DNA of 64,000 bases, taken from positions 85,018 through 149,017 of the forward strand of contig NZ_QEXM01000016.1 of NCBI RefSeq assembly GCF_004127445.1. Direction: 5' to 3'. Origin of the DNA: Streptomyces alfalfae (GTDB lineage: Bacteria; Actinomycetota; Actinomycetes; Streptomycetales; Streptomycetaceae). The notes under the pieces are model-generated. The model did no database searches, was not told where the DNA came from, and was given only the letters and a program-made list of their open reading frames with translations. How positions within the stretch are numbered: position 1 is the stretch's first letter; the number at the start of each line of letters is the position of its first letter. This document shows positions 48,652-56,755 of this stretch, in pieces. Both the position numbers and the translations under genes were made by a program.

Positions 48652-49395
48652 TCATCTGATCTCGAGGATCTTCTCCCGCATCGCGTAGACGACGGCCTCC
48701 ATCCTGGAGTGCAGCTGAAGCTTCTCCAGGATGTTGCGCACGTGGTTCTTCACCGTGTTCTCGGAGATGAACAGCTCTTTGGCGATGTCGCGGTTGTTCA
48801 TCCCGGTGGCGACGAGCTTCAGCACTTCCAGCTCGCGGTCGGTGAGCCGGGGGGCCGGGACCAGACGGCGCTCGTCGGTGCGCTGGATCATGGACTTGAA
48901 CTCGGTGAGCAGCTTCGACGCCATCGACGGGCTGATCTGGGACTGCCCGTCGGCCACCGCGCGGATCGCGGTGGCCACCTCGTCCGTGGAGATCTCCTTG
49001 AGGAGGTAGCCGGTGGCGCCCGCCTTGATCGCGTCGTAGAGGTCGGCCTCCTCGTCGCTGATCGTCAGCATGATGATCTTTGCGCTGGGCGCGACCTCCT
49101 TGATCGAGGTGCACGCCTCGATGCCGCCGCGCTTCGGCATGCGCACGTCCATGAGCACGATGTCGGGCAGCAGATCGGCGGCCTTGTCCACCGCCTCCGC
49201 GCCGTCGCCCGCCTCGCCGACGACCTGGATGTCCTCCTCCGCCGCGAGGACGATCTCCAGGCCACGGCGGAAGAGCGCGTGGTCGTCCACCACAAGGACC
49301 CTGATCGGCTCCTTGCGTGGGGCGTCCGCGTCCGTGCCGATGCCGATGCCGTCGCCGGCACCTCCGCGATGCATCGGTCCGAAGCTGTCCGCCAT
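48652..49395 (-). CDS. Orphan NarL/LuxR-family response regulator
   Basis: 247 residues. An unusual N-terminal extension of 30 residues (Gly/Asp-rich GGAGDGIGIGTDADA) precedes a receiver domain (VLVVDDHALFRRG; phospho-acceptor Asp83 in LMDVRMPKRGG; Lys in YLLKEIS) and a LuxR-type DNA-binding domain (LTDRELEVLKLVATGMNNRDIAKELFISENTVKNHVRNILEKLQLHSR). No kinase gene is adjacent, so its partner is elsewhere or it works without phosphorylation. ATG 49395 is fixed by GGAGGA. A strong hairpin separates it from hpf upstream, so it has its own promoter. Confidence 0.92.
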   Translation of the reverse strand: MADSFGPMHRGGAGDGIGIGTDADAPRKEPIRVLVVDDHALFRRGLEIVLAAEEDIQVVGEAGDGAEAVDKAADLLPDIVLMDVRMPKRGGIEACTSIKEVAPSAKIIMLTISDEEADLYDAIKAGATGYLLKEISTDEVATAIRAVADGQSQISPSMASKLLTEFKSMIQRTDERRLVPAPRLTDRELEVLKLVATGMNNRDIAKELFISENTVKNHVRNILEKLQLHSRMEAVVYAMREKILEIR

Positions 49396-49529
49396 CGTTC
49401 CTCCCCCATGAAGGCCGTGGCCTGTTGTGCCTCTGCTGCGCCAACCCGAGGCGGCAGCACACCGGTTGGCCGGCGGGGTCATGATTTCATGCCTCGCGCC
49501 GATACGGTGCGCGCACGGGTCGCACGAAG

Positions 49530-49564
49530 GTGCCCCTGGGGGCGCACAAGCGCTCCAGGGGCAC
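49530..49564 (-). terminator. Hairpin terminator of hpf
   Basis: GTGCCCCTGG (49530-49539) pairs perfectly with CCAGGGGCAC (49555-49564) and the stem continues inward with GGCGC/GCGC. It lies 26 bases after the hpf stop on the minus strand. Confidence 0.75.
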
Positions 49565-49589
49565 ACGTCAGCGGATGACGGGGCGGCGG

Positions 49590-50282
49590 TCAGCCGCCGA
49601 GTGCTCCGCCGCCACCGGCCGTCTCGGGCTTGGCGACCATGGGGTCGGTGTTGAGACGGATGACGCCGTAGTCATAGGCGTGCCGTCGGTAGACGACGCT
49701 GGGTTCCTTGGATTCGGAGTCGACGAACAGGTAGAAGTCGTGCCCGACCAGCTCCATCTCGTAGAGCGCCTGGTCGAGCGTCATGGGTGCCGCGACGTGC
49801 GTCTTCTCGCGGACCACGAGGGGGCCTTCGCCCTGGACCTCCAGGGAGCCGATCCTCTTGACCGGGACGCCGTCCGGCTCTTCGTCGCGTACGACGGTGC
49901 CGTCTCCGTTGAGAGTCGCCGCGTCGGGGACCCGCTCGGCGACCTCGGCGGCGGAGAGCCTGCCGTTGCCCCGGCGGTTGTGGCGCTTCTCGTGCTGCTT
50001 GCGCAGCCGGGCGTCGAGCTTGGCCGTGGCCAGGTCGAGCGCCCCGTACGGATCGGCCGCCGAAGCCTCCGCGCGGATCACGGGCCCGCGCCCGCGGAGA
50101 GTGATCTCCACGCGGTCGGAACGGTCGGCCTGACGCGGATTGGTTTCCTTGGACACCTCGACGTCGAGGCTGATCACCTTGCCGTCGAGCTTCTGGATCT
50201 TGTCCAGCTTCAGCTTCTCGGCCACGTGCTTGCGGAACCGCTCGGGCACCTCGGTCTTGCGGCCCTTGACGACGATGTCCAC
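49590..50282 (-). CDS. hpf: Long-form ribosome hibernation promoting factor
   Basis: 230 residues. The N-terminal S30AE domain (about 1-110: VDIVVKGRKTEVPERFRKHVAEKL, then SLDVEVSKE) binds the ribosome decoding region. A Lys/His/Arg linker leads to the C-terminal dimerisation domain (about 175-230: MTLDQALYEMELVGHDFYLFVDSES, YRRHAYDYGVIRL), which joins two 70S ribosomes into inactive 100S particles. GTG 50282 is preferred: ACGGAG lies six bases upstream and it gives the family start. An ATG 39 codons earlier (50399) would add an acidic extension. Streptomyces hpf genes are stress- and dormancy-induced. Confidence 0.9.
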   Translation of the reverse strand: MDIVVKGRKTEVPERFRKHVAEKLKLDKIQKLDGKVISLDVEVSKETNPRQADRSDRVEITLRGRGPVIRAEASAADPYGALDLATAKLDARLRKQHEKRHNRRGNGRLSAAEVAERVPDAATLNGDGTVVRDEEPDGVPVKRIGSLEVQGEGPLVVREKTHVAAPMTLDQALYEMELVGHDFYLFVDSESKEPSVVYRRHAYDYGVIRLNTDPMVAKPETAGGGGALGG

Positions 50283-50598
50283 GCAGAACTCCGTTCCCGG
50301 ATCGCTCCGCTTCGGCGGCGGAGCATCTCCCTTTTGCACCAGACCCCGGTGGTCTCCCGGGGGCTCGGACTCGGCGACTTCCACCTCCTCCTCCCCCATG
50401 GGCGAGATCTCACCCCACCGGCCCGGGTGATTGCGGAAAAAAACCGCGGACCGGCAATCCGATATGCGAGGTCGGGCGTTCGCCTTTCCTCACAACCGAA
50501 CATATCTCGCCCGGAGGGATGTCGTCACCCTCTACTGCCGCGTACCTCCATTCGGGTGGAACGACCCTCTCATCACCTGCAACGAAGCAAGTTCTCCA
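50283..50598. other. Upstream region of hpf
   Basis: No separate gene is seen, except the possible hpf N-terminal extension (to 50399). It has a GCGG-A7-CCGC mini-hairpin (about 50434-50448) and AT-richer patches around 50455-50520 (GATATGCGAGG, GAACATATCTCG), where the hpf promoter probably lies. Confidence 0.45.
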
Positions 50599-51444
50599 TC
50601 AGTTCCGGTTTATTTCGAAAGAATCCGGAGAAGCGGCGACGACCGCGGCGGTGATCTCGTTTCCGCGGCCCCATTCCGGCCCTCTCACGGCCCCGCTCCC
50701 CAGTTCCCGCAAGGCCATCGTTCGCGCCTTCCATTCCGTGTGTAGGTCACGTATTGCGCGTGCGGCTTCCGCCAGTGACGCGCCGGTGGTCATCAGGTCG
50801 TCCACGACCACCACCCGCCCGCCGCCGACGAGCATCCGGCCGCCCCCGGCGGTCACCCCCAGGGCGCCCGCCAGGTTGGCCTGCCGTCCACGGGAGTCGA
50901 GCCCCGACTGGTCGGCCACCGCACGCCGTTGTCGCAGCACCGCGAGCACCCGCGCCGGGACACCCGCGCGCCGCAGCTCCCCGGCCGCCGCGAACGCGAT
51001 CCGCCGCACCGGGTCCTGCCCGCGCGCCCGGACAGCGGCGCGCGCCGACGGCACGGGGACGAGCGTCAACGGCACCGTGCGCCCCTGTGAGCCGCCGTGT
51101 GTGCCGTCTACCCACGATGGCGCCCCCGTATCACCCGGGTACCGCGTTTCGTCGCGCAGGCCGGCCCGCACGGCTCCGGCGAGAGCGGCCCCCAGCGGGC
51201 CCACCAGGCCCAGGGCCCCACGCTCCTTGTGCGCGAGCAGCACGGCCCGCACCGCGTCCTCGTACGGCGCCGCCGCGTGCACTGCCGGCAGGCCCCGCGG
51301 CTCCGGATCCGGGCGCACCCGCCGCGGCTCCCTGCCGCACAGCCCGGCCCCGCACTGCTCGCACAGAGCCGCCCGTGGCCTCCCGCAGCCCCCGCACTCG
51401 GCCGGCAGCACCAGGTCGGTGAGGTCCTGCCACCACCCCCGCAT
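50599..51444 (-). CDS. ComF-family phosphoribosyltransferase-like protein
   Basis: 281 residues. The N-terminal zinc-binding cluster (LPAECGGCGRPRAALCEQCGAGLC, about 13-36) has five Cys residues. The C-terminal phosphoribosyltransferase domain contains the PRPP loop VVVVDDLMTTGASLAEA (about 219-235). ComF relatives take part in DNA uptake or nucleotide salvage; its role in Streptomyces is unknown. ATG 51444 (MRGWWQ) is preferred; GTG 51453 is possible. The last codons (SFEINRN) are AT-rich and include a rare ATA, because they coincide with a 24-bp palindrome. Confidence 0.85.
   Translation of the reverse strand: MRGWWQDLTDLVLPAECGGCGRPRAALCEQCGAGLCGREPRRVRPDPEPRGLPAVHAAAPYEDAVRAVLLAHKERGALGLVGPLGAALAGAVRAGLRDETRYPGDTGAPSWVDGTHGGSQGRTVPLTLVPVPSARAAVRARGQDPVRRIAFAAAGELRRAGVPARVLAVLRQRRAVADQSGLDSRGRQANLAGALGVTAGGGRMLVGGGRVVVVDDLMTTGASLAEAARAIRDLHTEWKARTMALRELGSGAVRGPEWGRGNEITAAVVAASPDSFEINRN
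50605..50628. promoter_or_regulatory. 24-bp imperfect palindrome centred on TTCGAA
   Basis: CCGGTTTATTTCG/CGAAAGAATCCGG: 11 of 13 positions are mirrored. It lies inside the last codons of comF, about 325 bases upstream of hpf, and is the most AT-rich spot nearby. It is a possible regulator site for hpf or a comF mRNA hairpin. Confidence 0.35.
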
Positions 51445-51526
51445 GACCACCACTGTGCCAAGGCGCGGGCACTGCCACCACCCCTGTGGATAACTCGGCT
51501 CCGGCCCCGTGAACGGCCGGACCGGC

Positions 51527-53386
51527 TCACCCCGGGTAGACCGGCGCCGCGCCTTCCTTCACCACGGTCTGCCACTGCGAGCCCGCCGGCAGCCGGACGA
51601 TGCCGTCGTCGGAGTGCGCCACCAGCGGCTGCTGGTCGCTCTCCGAAGCGGCGATCTCCTTCACTCCCGTCAGTCCGGGCAGCGTGGTGCCCGAGAGGAC
51701 CGAGCCGTCACACTGGACGTACCGCATCTGCTGGACCCCGCCGGTCTCCCGGCCGACCACCACGAGGCGGCTGCCGCCCGCCCACGACATGGCGGTGACC
51801 TCCTCCATCTGCGGCGCGGCCTGCGTGGGGTCGAGCACGGACATCCGCGGCTTCGCGCCCTCACCCCGGTCGACGCGGCCGATCCAGAGGGACGACTTGC
51901 CGTCCTTCTCCACCAGCAGCGCGATCCGCACGCCGTCCGCCGACACCCGGACCGCCTCGACACGGCCGTCCAGCGCGGGAACGTCGACCTCCACCGGATC
52001 GCCCTCACCCTCGCCGAGCCACAGCAGCCGCGGTCGCTTCGGGTCGCGGTCGGCCACCCACAGGTCGCCGTGGCCGTCCCAGCTCGGCGTGGAGAGACGG
52101 TCCTCCTCCGCCTTGGCCCGGCTGCGCACCCGCGCCTTGCCGAGCGTGTCACCCGAGCCCAGCGACCCCGTGTACAGCGTCTTCCCGTCCAGCGACACGC
52201 CCGCCGCCCGCTTCTCGTCCCGCGAGACGGCCGCCGAACGCAACGGCTGCTCACCGGTGCCGAGAACACCGCTCACCGGCGCCGGATCGGCGGTGCTCCC
52301 CGAGTTGGCGGGCATCCGCACCAGGCGGTGCTTGTCGTCGACGAAGTACTGGTAGGCGGGCCGCTCCCCACCGCGGTGCGCGGCGACGCTCTCCGCGTGG
52401 CCCTGGCTCAGCACGCAGAGCATCGAGCCGTTGGAACGCTGCAACGTCACCTGTTCGACCCCGGAGGGCGACAAGTCCTCCAACGTGTAGAGCAGTTGCG
52501 CCGCCATCTCGCGGCACCTCGTCTGGCTCGCGCCGTCCGACCGGCTGTTCAGCTGCACGGTCAGCCGGTTCTGGTCGTCCGGCGTCAGCGACTTGCCGGG
52601 GTCCTTGAGCTGCGTACCGCTCAGGAACCGTGAATCCGCCACTTCCTTCAGCCAGTTGGTCGGGCCCGCCAGGAGCAGCTTGACCGTCTGGGTCAGCGGG
52701 TCGATCCGCTGCCGGATGTAGACGGGGTCGGCCACCAGACCCATCCGGCCGTCGGCCCCCGCGCCCGGGGTCCCCGCGTAGTAGTACTTGTTGACGGAGC
52801 GGTAGATGCGCTGGAAGTCCGACTCGCCGAGCACCACGCCGGGCGGCGGCTCGTCGATGCGCCACTCCTTGCGGCCGGGGCCGCCCACCAGGCTGAGGTG
52901 CACGGACTGGCTGTAGGAGGCCGCCGCGGGGCGGTACGCGTGCTGCCGGTCCACCTTCGCGACCTGCCGCCCGGTCAGCGAGAACCGGCGGCTGCCGTCG
53001 GCGTCGTTGCCCGCGTTGCCCGCATTCGTGTTCGGGCCGTCGGCGAGCACCGTCGTGGACCTCTCCGGGTCCCACTTCCGCGACGCGCTCTTGGTCAGAT
53101 ACTTCCGCGCCATCGTGAACTGCGGATCATCACTGGTCAGCGCCTCAAGGAAGCCATCCACGATCTCCACGGGCAGCGCGCCCTCACGCGGCGGTATCGC
53201 GTAGACCCGGACCTGCGACTGCGAGTCCGGGCGCTGCGAGGCGTCCACGGGCTTCAGGTTCCCACTGTCGGGCATCGAGGCGCAGCCCGCCAAAAGCGCA
53301 CCACAACTCCCGAGCAGCAGCCCCGTACGCAGTGGACGCCCGCGTCCCCCACCACCGGGGCCGCGCCCCGTCCGCTCAGCGCCCAC
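51527..53386 (-). CDS. lpqB: MtrAB-associated lipoprotein LpqB
   Basis: 619 residues. The N-terminus is basic, then hydrophobic, ending in lipobox ALLAGC-ASMPDSG, so the protein is anchored on the outer membrane face. A GerMN-like domain (about 60-330, with LLAGPTNWLKEVADS) precedes the LpqB beta-propeller (about 340-619). LpqB modulates the MtrB kinase. GTG 53386 is chosen because GAGGAAAG lies six bases upstream; an ATG at 53431 is also open. The start overlaps the end of mtrB by 11 bases, giving the conserved mtrA-mtrB-lpqB operon. Confidence 0.93.
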   Translation of the reverse strand: MGAERTGRGPGGGGRGRPLRTGLLLGSCGALLAGCASMPDSGNLKPVDASQRPDSQSQVRVYAIPPREGALPVEIVDGFLEALTSDDPQFTMARKYLTKSASRKWDPERSTTVLADGPNTNAGNAGNDADGSRRFSLTGRQVAKVDRQHAYRPAAASYSQSVHLSLVGGPGRKEWRIDEPPPGVVLGESDFQRIYRSVNKYYYAGTPGAGADGRMGLVADPVYIRQRIDPLTQTVKLLLAGPTNWLKEVADSRFLSGTQLKDPGKSLTPDDQNRLTVQLNSRSDGASQTRCREMAAQLLYTLEDLSPSGVEQVTLQRSNGSMLCVLSQGHAESVAAHRGGERPAYQYFVDDKHRLVRMPANSGSTADPAPVSGVLGTGEQPLRSAAVSRDEKRAAGVSLDGKTLYTGSLGSGDTLGKARVRSRAKAEEDRLSTPSWDGHGDLWVADRDPKRPRLLWLGEGEGDPVEVDVPALDGRVEAVRVSADGVRIALLVEKDGKSSLWIGRVDRGEGAKPRMSVLDPTQAAPQMEEVTAMSWAGGSRLVVVGRETGGVQQMRYVQCDGSVLSGTTLPGLTGVKEIAASESDQQPLVAHSDDGIVRLPAGSQWQTVVKEGAAPVYPG

Positions 53387-55484
53387 GGCTGCTTTCCTCT
53401 CCCCGAACCGTCTCGGCCCCGGCCCCGTCATCGCGCCCTGCCTCATCCGCGGGCCCCGCGTCCTGGCGCGCGGCCCCCTCGGCGGCCCTCCGGCCCCGCT
53501 CCGGCTCGCCGAGCGGCTCCCCTTCCGGTGCCCGGCGCGCCACGACCCGTGCGCCGCTGCCGGGCAGCGCCGTCGGGTCCACGGCCGCGGCCCGCGCGAG
53601 GCGCGGCGGTATCGGCCCCTTCGCGGGAACCGGCGGCGGCACCCTCTCGGGCGACGCGGACGCCTGCGCCGGAACGGTCGCCTGCTTGCCCGCGCCCTCC
53701 GGTGGCAGCCCCGCCTCGTCGAGGCCGCGGCGGCGGCGCGAGTCCTCGGGCTCCAGCGGTATGGGCGAACCCCGCAGCGGCTCGTCCGCCGTCCGCGGCA
53801 GGGTGAGCCGGAACTGCGAGCCGCCGCCCGGCTCCCCCCACGCCTGGAGCCACCCGCCGTGCAGCCGGGCGTCCTCCAGGGCGATGGACAGGCCGAGCCC
53901 CGTACCACCGGTGGTACGCGCGCGTGCCGGGTCCGCCCGCCAGAAGCGGCTGAAGACCCGGGTCGCCTCGCCGGGCTTGAGCCCCACGCCGTAGTCCCGC
54001 ACGGCGACGGCGACCGCGCCTCCCGCGGCGGCGAGCCGCACCACGACGTCCTTGCCCTCGCCGTGCTCCACGGCGTTGACCACGAGATTGCGCAGCACCC
54101 GCTCCACCCGCCGGGCGTCGGCCTCGGCGACCACCGGCTGCTGGTCCCCGACCACGCGTATGTGCGTGCCCTTGCGCTCGGCGAGCATCTCCGCGCCTCC
54201 GACGACCCTGCGCACGACCTCGCGCAGGTCTATCGCGTCCGCCTCCAGCGCGGCGGCCCCCGCGTCGAACCTGCTGATCTCGAGGAGGTCGGCGAGCAGC
54301 AGCTCGAACCGGTCGAGCTGGTCGGCCAGCAGCTCCGCCGACCGCGCGGTCACCGGGTCGAAGTCCTCCCGCGCCTCATGGATGACGTCCGCCGCCATCC
54401 GTACGGTCGTCAACGGCGTGCGCAGCTCGTGCGAGACGTCGGAGACGAACCGCCGCTGCATCCGCGACAGCTCCTCCAGCTGCTGGATCTTCAGCTGCAG
54501 ATTCTGCGCCATCTTGTTGAAGGCCTCACCGAGCCGCGCGATGTCGTCCTCGCCGGTGACCTTCATACGTTCCTGAAGACGCCCCGCGGACAGCCGCTCG
54601 GCGATCCCGGCCGCCATCCGGACGGGCGTGACCACTTGGCGCACCACCAGCCAGGCGATGGCGCCCAGCAGCACCACGACGAAGAGCCCCGCGGTGGCGA
54701 GGGTCGTCCTGACGAGGTTGAGCGACTCCTCCTCCTGCGTCAGCGGGAAGAGGTAGTAGAGCTGGTAGGGGTCGCCCTGGAGATCATTGAGACGCTTGCC
54801 GATCACCAGGCCCGGCTGCGCCTCACGGCCGTCGTCGAACACGATGCGCGTATTGGCCTGGTAGACGCCCGCGCCCTTGTCGACGCGGCTGCGCAGCTCC
54901 TCCGGCACGCTCAGGATCGGCTCCACGCCGCCCGACGCCCGCGAACCGCGTACTCCCACATCGCTCGCGGAGGTCAGCGTCACCACGGCGAACGCGTTCT
55001 GTCCGCCGCTGGCGAGCTGCTCGACGAGGTCGGACATCCACACGGCGGCGTTCCGCCCGTCGACGGTGCTGCCGTCCTGCCCCTGCCCGGTGCTCTGCCG
55101 CGCGGCGTTGACACTGTCCTGAGCGGCCTGGAATCCACCGTCGGCCTGGCTCTGCGACGCCTTCACCTTGGCCTTGAGCAGGCCGTTGTTGACCGAGCTC
55201 ATGACGGCGAAGCCCAGCATGAGCACCACGCCGAGCGACATCAGCAGGGTCGTGACCACGACTTTGAGCTGGATGTTCCGCCGCCACAGACGCACCGCCG
55301 GCAGCAGCGGGCGGCGCACCCAGCGGACGAAGAGGCGCAGCACCGGGCTGCCCTGCACACCGCCCTGGAGCAGCAGCCCGCCGTCGACGAGCCGCCCGAA
55401 CCGGGACGCACGCCGCCCCGGGCCGGTCCGCCCCGGACGAGCCCCCGGACCCCCGGGCGCCGAGGTGGAACCGTCCCGCGACAT
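53376..55484 (-). CDS. mtrB: Sensor histidine kinase MtrB
   Basis: 702 residues. Membrane helices near 70-92 and 245-267 flank an extracytoplasmic sensor; a HAMP domain follows (about 268-320), then the H-box RRFVSDVSHELRTPLTTVRM (His about 345) and an HATPase with NLVVNAVEHGEG, DYGVGLKPGEA and GTGLGLSIALEDA. A C-terminal tail of about 135 residues (Pro/Ala/Glu-rich) extends beyond the kinase fold. It phosphorylates MtrA in response to envelope or cell-cycle cues. ATG 55484 starts one base after the mtrA stop. Confidence 0.95.
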   Translation of the reverse strand: MSRDGSTSAPGGPGARPGRTGPGRRASRFGRLVDGGLLLQGGVQGSPVLRLFVRWVRRPLLPAVRLWRRNIQLKVVVTTLLMSLGVVLMLGFAVMSSVNNGLLKAKVKASQSQADGGFQAAQDSVNAARQSTGQGQDGSTVDGRNAAVWMSDLVEQLASGGQNAFAVVTLTSASDVGVRGSRASGGVEPILSVPEELRSRVDKGAGVYQANTRIVFDDGREAQPGLVIGKRLNDLQGDPYQLYYLFPLTQEEESLNLVRTTLATAGLFVVVLLGAIAWLVVRQVVTPVRMAAGIAERLSAGRLQERMKVTGEDDIARLGEAFNKMAQNLQLKIQQLEELSRMQRRFVSDVSHELRTPLTTVRMAADVIHEAREDFDPVTARSAELLADQLDRFELLLADLLEISRFDAGAAALEADAIDLREVVRRVVGGAEMLAERKGTHIRVVGDQQPVVAEADARRVERVLRNLVVNAVEHGEGKDVVVRLAAAGGAVAVAVRDYGVGLKPGEATRVFSRFWRADPARARTTGGTGLGLSIALEDARLHGGWLQAWGEPGGGSQFRLTLPRTADEPLRGSPIPLEPEDSRRRRGLDEAGLPPEGAGKQATVPAQASASPERVPPPVPAKGPIPPRLARAAAVDPTALPGSGARVVARRAPEGEPLGEPERGRRAAEGAARQDAGPADEAGRDDGAGAETVRGEESSRGR

Positions 55485-55485
55485 G

Positions 55486-56175
55486 TCAGCTCGGTCCGGC
55501 CTTGTAACCGACGCCACGGACGGTCACCACGATCTCCGGCCGCTCCGGGTCCCGCTCGACCTTGGAGCGCAGCCGCTGGACGTGCACGTTCACCAGACGG
55601 GTGTCCGCCGCGTGCCGGTAGCCCCACACCTGCTCGAGGAGGACCTCACGCGTGAACACCTGCCACGGCTTGCGCGCCAGCGCCACGAGCAGGTCGAACT
55701 CCAACGGCGTGAGCGCGATCGACTGCCCTTCCCGCTTCACGGAGTGTCCGGCCACGTCGATGACCAGGTCACCTATGGCCAGCTGCTCCGGGGCGGGCTC
55801 CTCCGACCTCCGCAGCCGCGCCCTGATCCGGGCCACGAGCTCCTTCGGCTTGAACGGCTTGACGATGTAGTCGTCCGCCCCCGACTCCAGACCGACCACC
55901 ACGTCCACGGTGTCGCTCTTGGCCGTGAGCATGACGATCGGTACACCCGACTCCGCCCTGATCAGGCGGCACACCTCGATGCCGTCCCGTCCGGGCAGCA
56001 TCAGGTCGAGCAGCACAAGATCAGGCTTTGCCTCCCGGAAAGCGGCCAGCGCCTTGTCGCCATCAGCTACGAACGACGGCTCAAAACCTTCACCACGCAG
56101 CACAATCCCGAGCATCTCGGCCAGTGCGGTGTCGTCGTCGACGACAAGGACTCGTCCCTTCATGCCTGACATCAT
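55486..56175 (-). CDS. mtrA: Response regulator MtrA (OmpR family)
   Basis: 229 residues. Receiver: VLVVDDDTALAEML, Asp57 in LLDLMLPGRDG, Lys in DYIVKPFKPKELVAR. The winged-helix DNA-binding domain (about 133-226) has LTPLEFDLLVALARKPWQVFTREVLLEQVWGY and RLVNVHVQRLRSKVE. It is an essential or developmental master regulator in actinobacteria, linking cell division, sporulation and antibiotic production in Streptomyces. The N-terminus can be MMSGMKGR (56175) or MKGR (56163); the longer form fits the usual 229 residues. An inverted repeat GTCAC-N6-GTGAC lies 40-55 bases upstream. Confidence 0.97.
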   Translation of the reverse strand: MMSGMKGRVLVVDDDTALAEMLGIVLRGEGFEPSFVADGDKALAAFREAKPDLVLLDLMLPGRDGIEVCRLIRAESGVPIVMLTAKSDTVDVVVGLESGADDYIVKPFKPKELVARIRARLRRSEEPAPEQLAIGDLVIDVAGHSVKREGQSIALTPLEFDLLVALARKPWQVFTREVLLEQVWGYRHAADTRLVNVHVQRLRSKVERDPERPEIVVTVRGVGYKAGPS

Positions 56176-56214
56176 CCCATTCTCGTAACAGTGACTGGGC
56201 TGCTGGTGAGAGAG

Positions 56215-56230
56215 GTCACTGGCCTGTGAC
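56215..56230 (-). promoter_or_regulatory. Inverted repeat GTCAC-TGGCCT-GTGAC upstream of mtrA
   Basis: A perfect 5-bp dyad with a 6-base centre lies 40-55 bases before the mtrA start. Nearby GTAAC (56186-56190) and further GTGA words suggest an autoregulatory or stress-factor site. No -10/-35 pair is convincing. Confidence 0.35.
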
Positions 56231-56561
56231 GATAGTCGTATTACGCCATCACTGTCTGCGGTGATCCACAGCGACCGGTCCCCCGCCCGCGCCCCGGGCC
56301 GCCCGGCAGCCGCCGCGACGGCCCTCCCGGACCGGCCCGACAGCCACGGAAGACCGGCGTGATCCCGCCACTCCCCGCCTTCGGGCCCCTCCAGCTCCCG
56401 ACCGATCCCAGCTCCCGGTCGGCACCACGGCCGTCAGGCCGGGCGCCCCTCCCCCTTCACCGGTGGCCGCTCAGCCACCGCCCCCATCCTCCACCGACCC
56501 CGCGCCACACGCGAACCACGCACGCGAAACCCCGCCTCCGAGCGCCCTCGCCGCCGCGGCC

Positions 56562-56700
56562 GACAGATGCGACCGCCGACAGATGCGACCGACAAGGGGA
56601 CCGGTCAGACGCGACGCATCAGACGCGGCGCATCAGACGCGCCGGCTCAGGTTCGACGGGACAGATTCGACGGCTCAGGTCCGACGGATCAGGTCCGAGC
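56562..56700. repeat. Short tandem repeats (16 bp and about 14 bp)
   Basis: GACAGATGCGACCGCC is repeated at 56562 and 56578; then CGCATCAGACGCGG-type and CTCAGGTTCGACGG-type units recur two to four times each. Non-coding, between the mtnA stop and the mtrA promoter. Confidence 0.7.
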
Positions 56701-56755
56701 GAGGCCGGCAGAAGGGCTGCCGCGGCCCCGGCCAGAAGAGCCACGGCGATCCCGG

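Larger units (their letters stand above)
56176..56755. other. Intergenic region upstream of mtrA and downstream of mtnA
   Basis: No gene is seen. The mtrA-proximal 110 bases are AT-richer and regulatory (GTAACAGTGAC, GTCAC-N6-GTGAC, ATAGTCGTATTACG). From 56562 to 56700 there are short tandem repeats. The remainder is Pro/Arg-coding low complexity. Confidence 0.55.
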
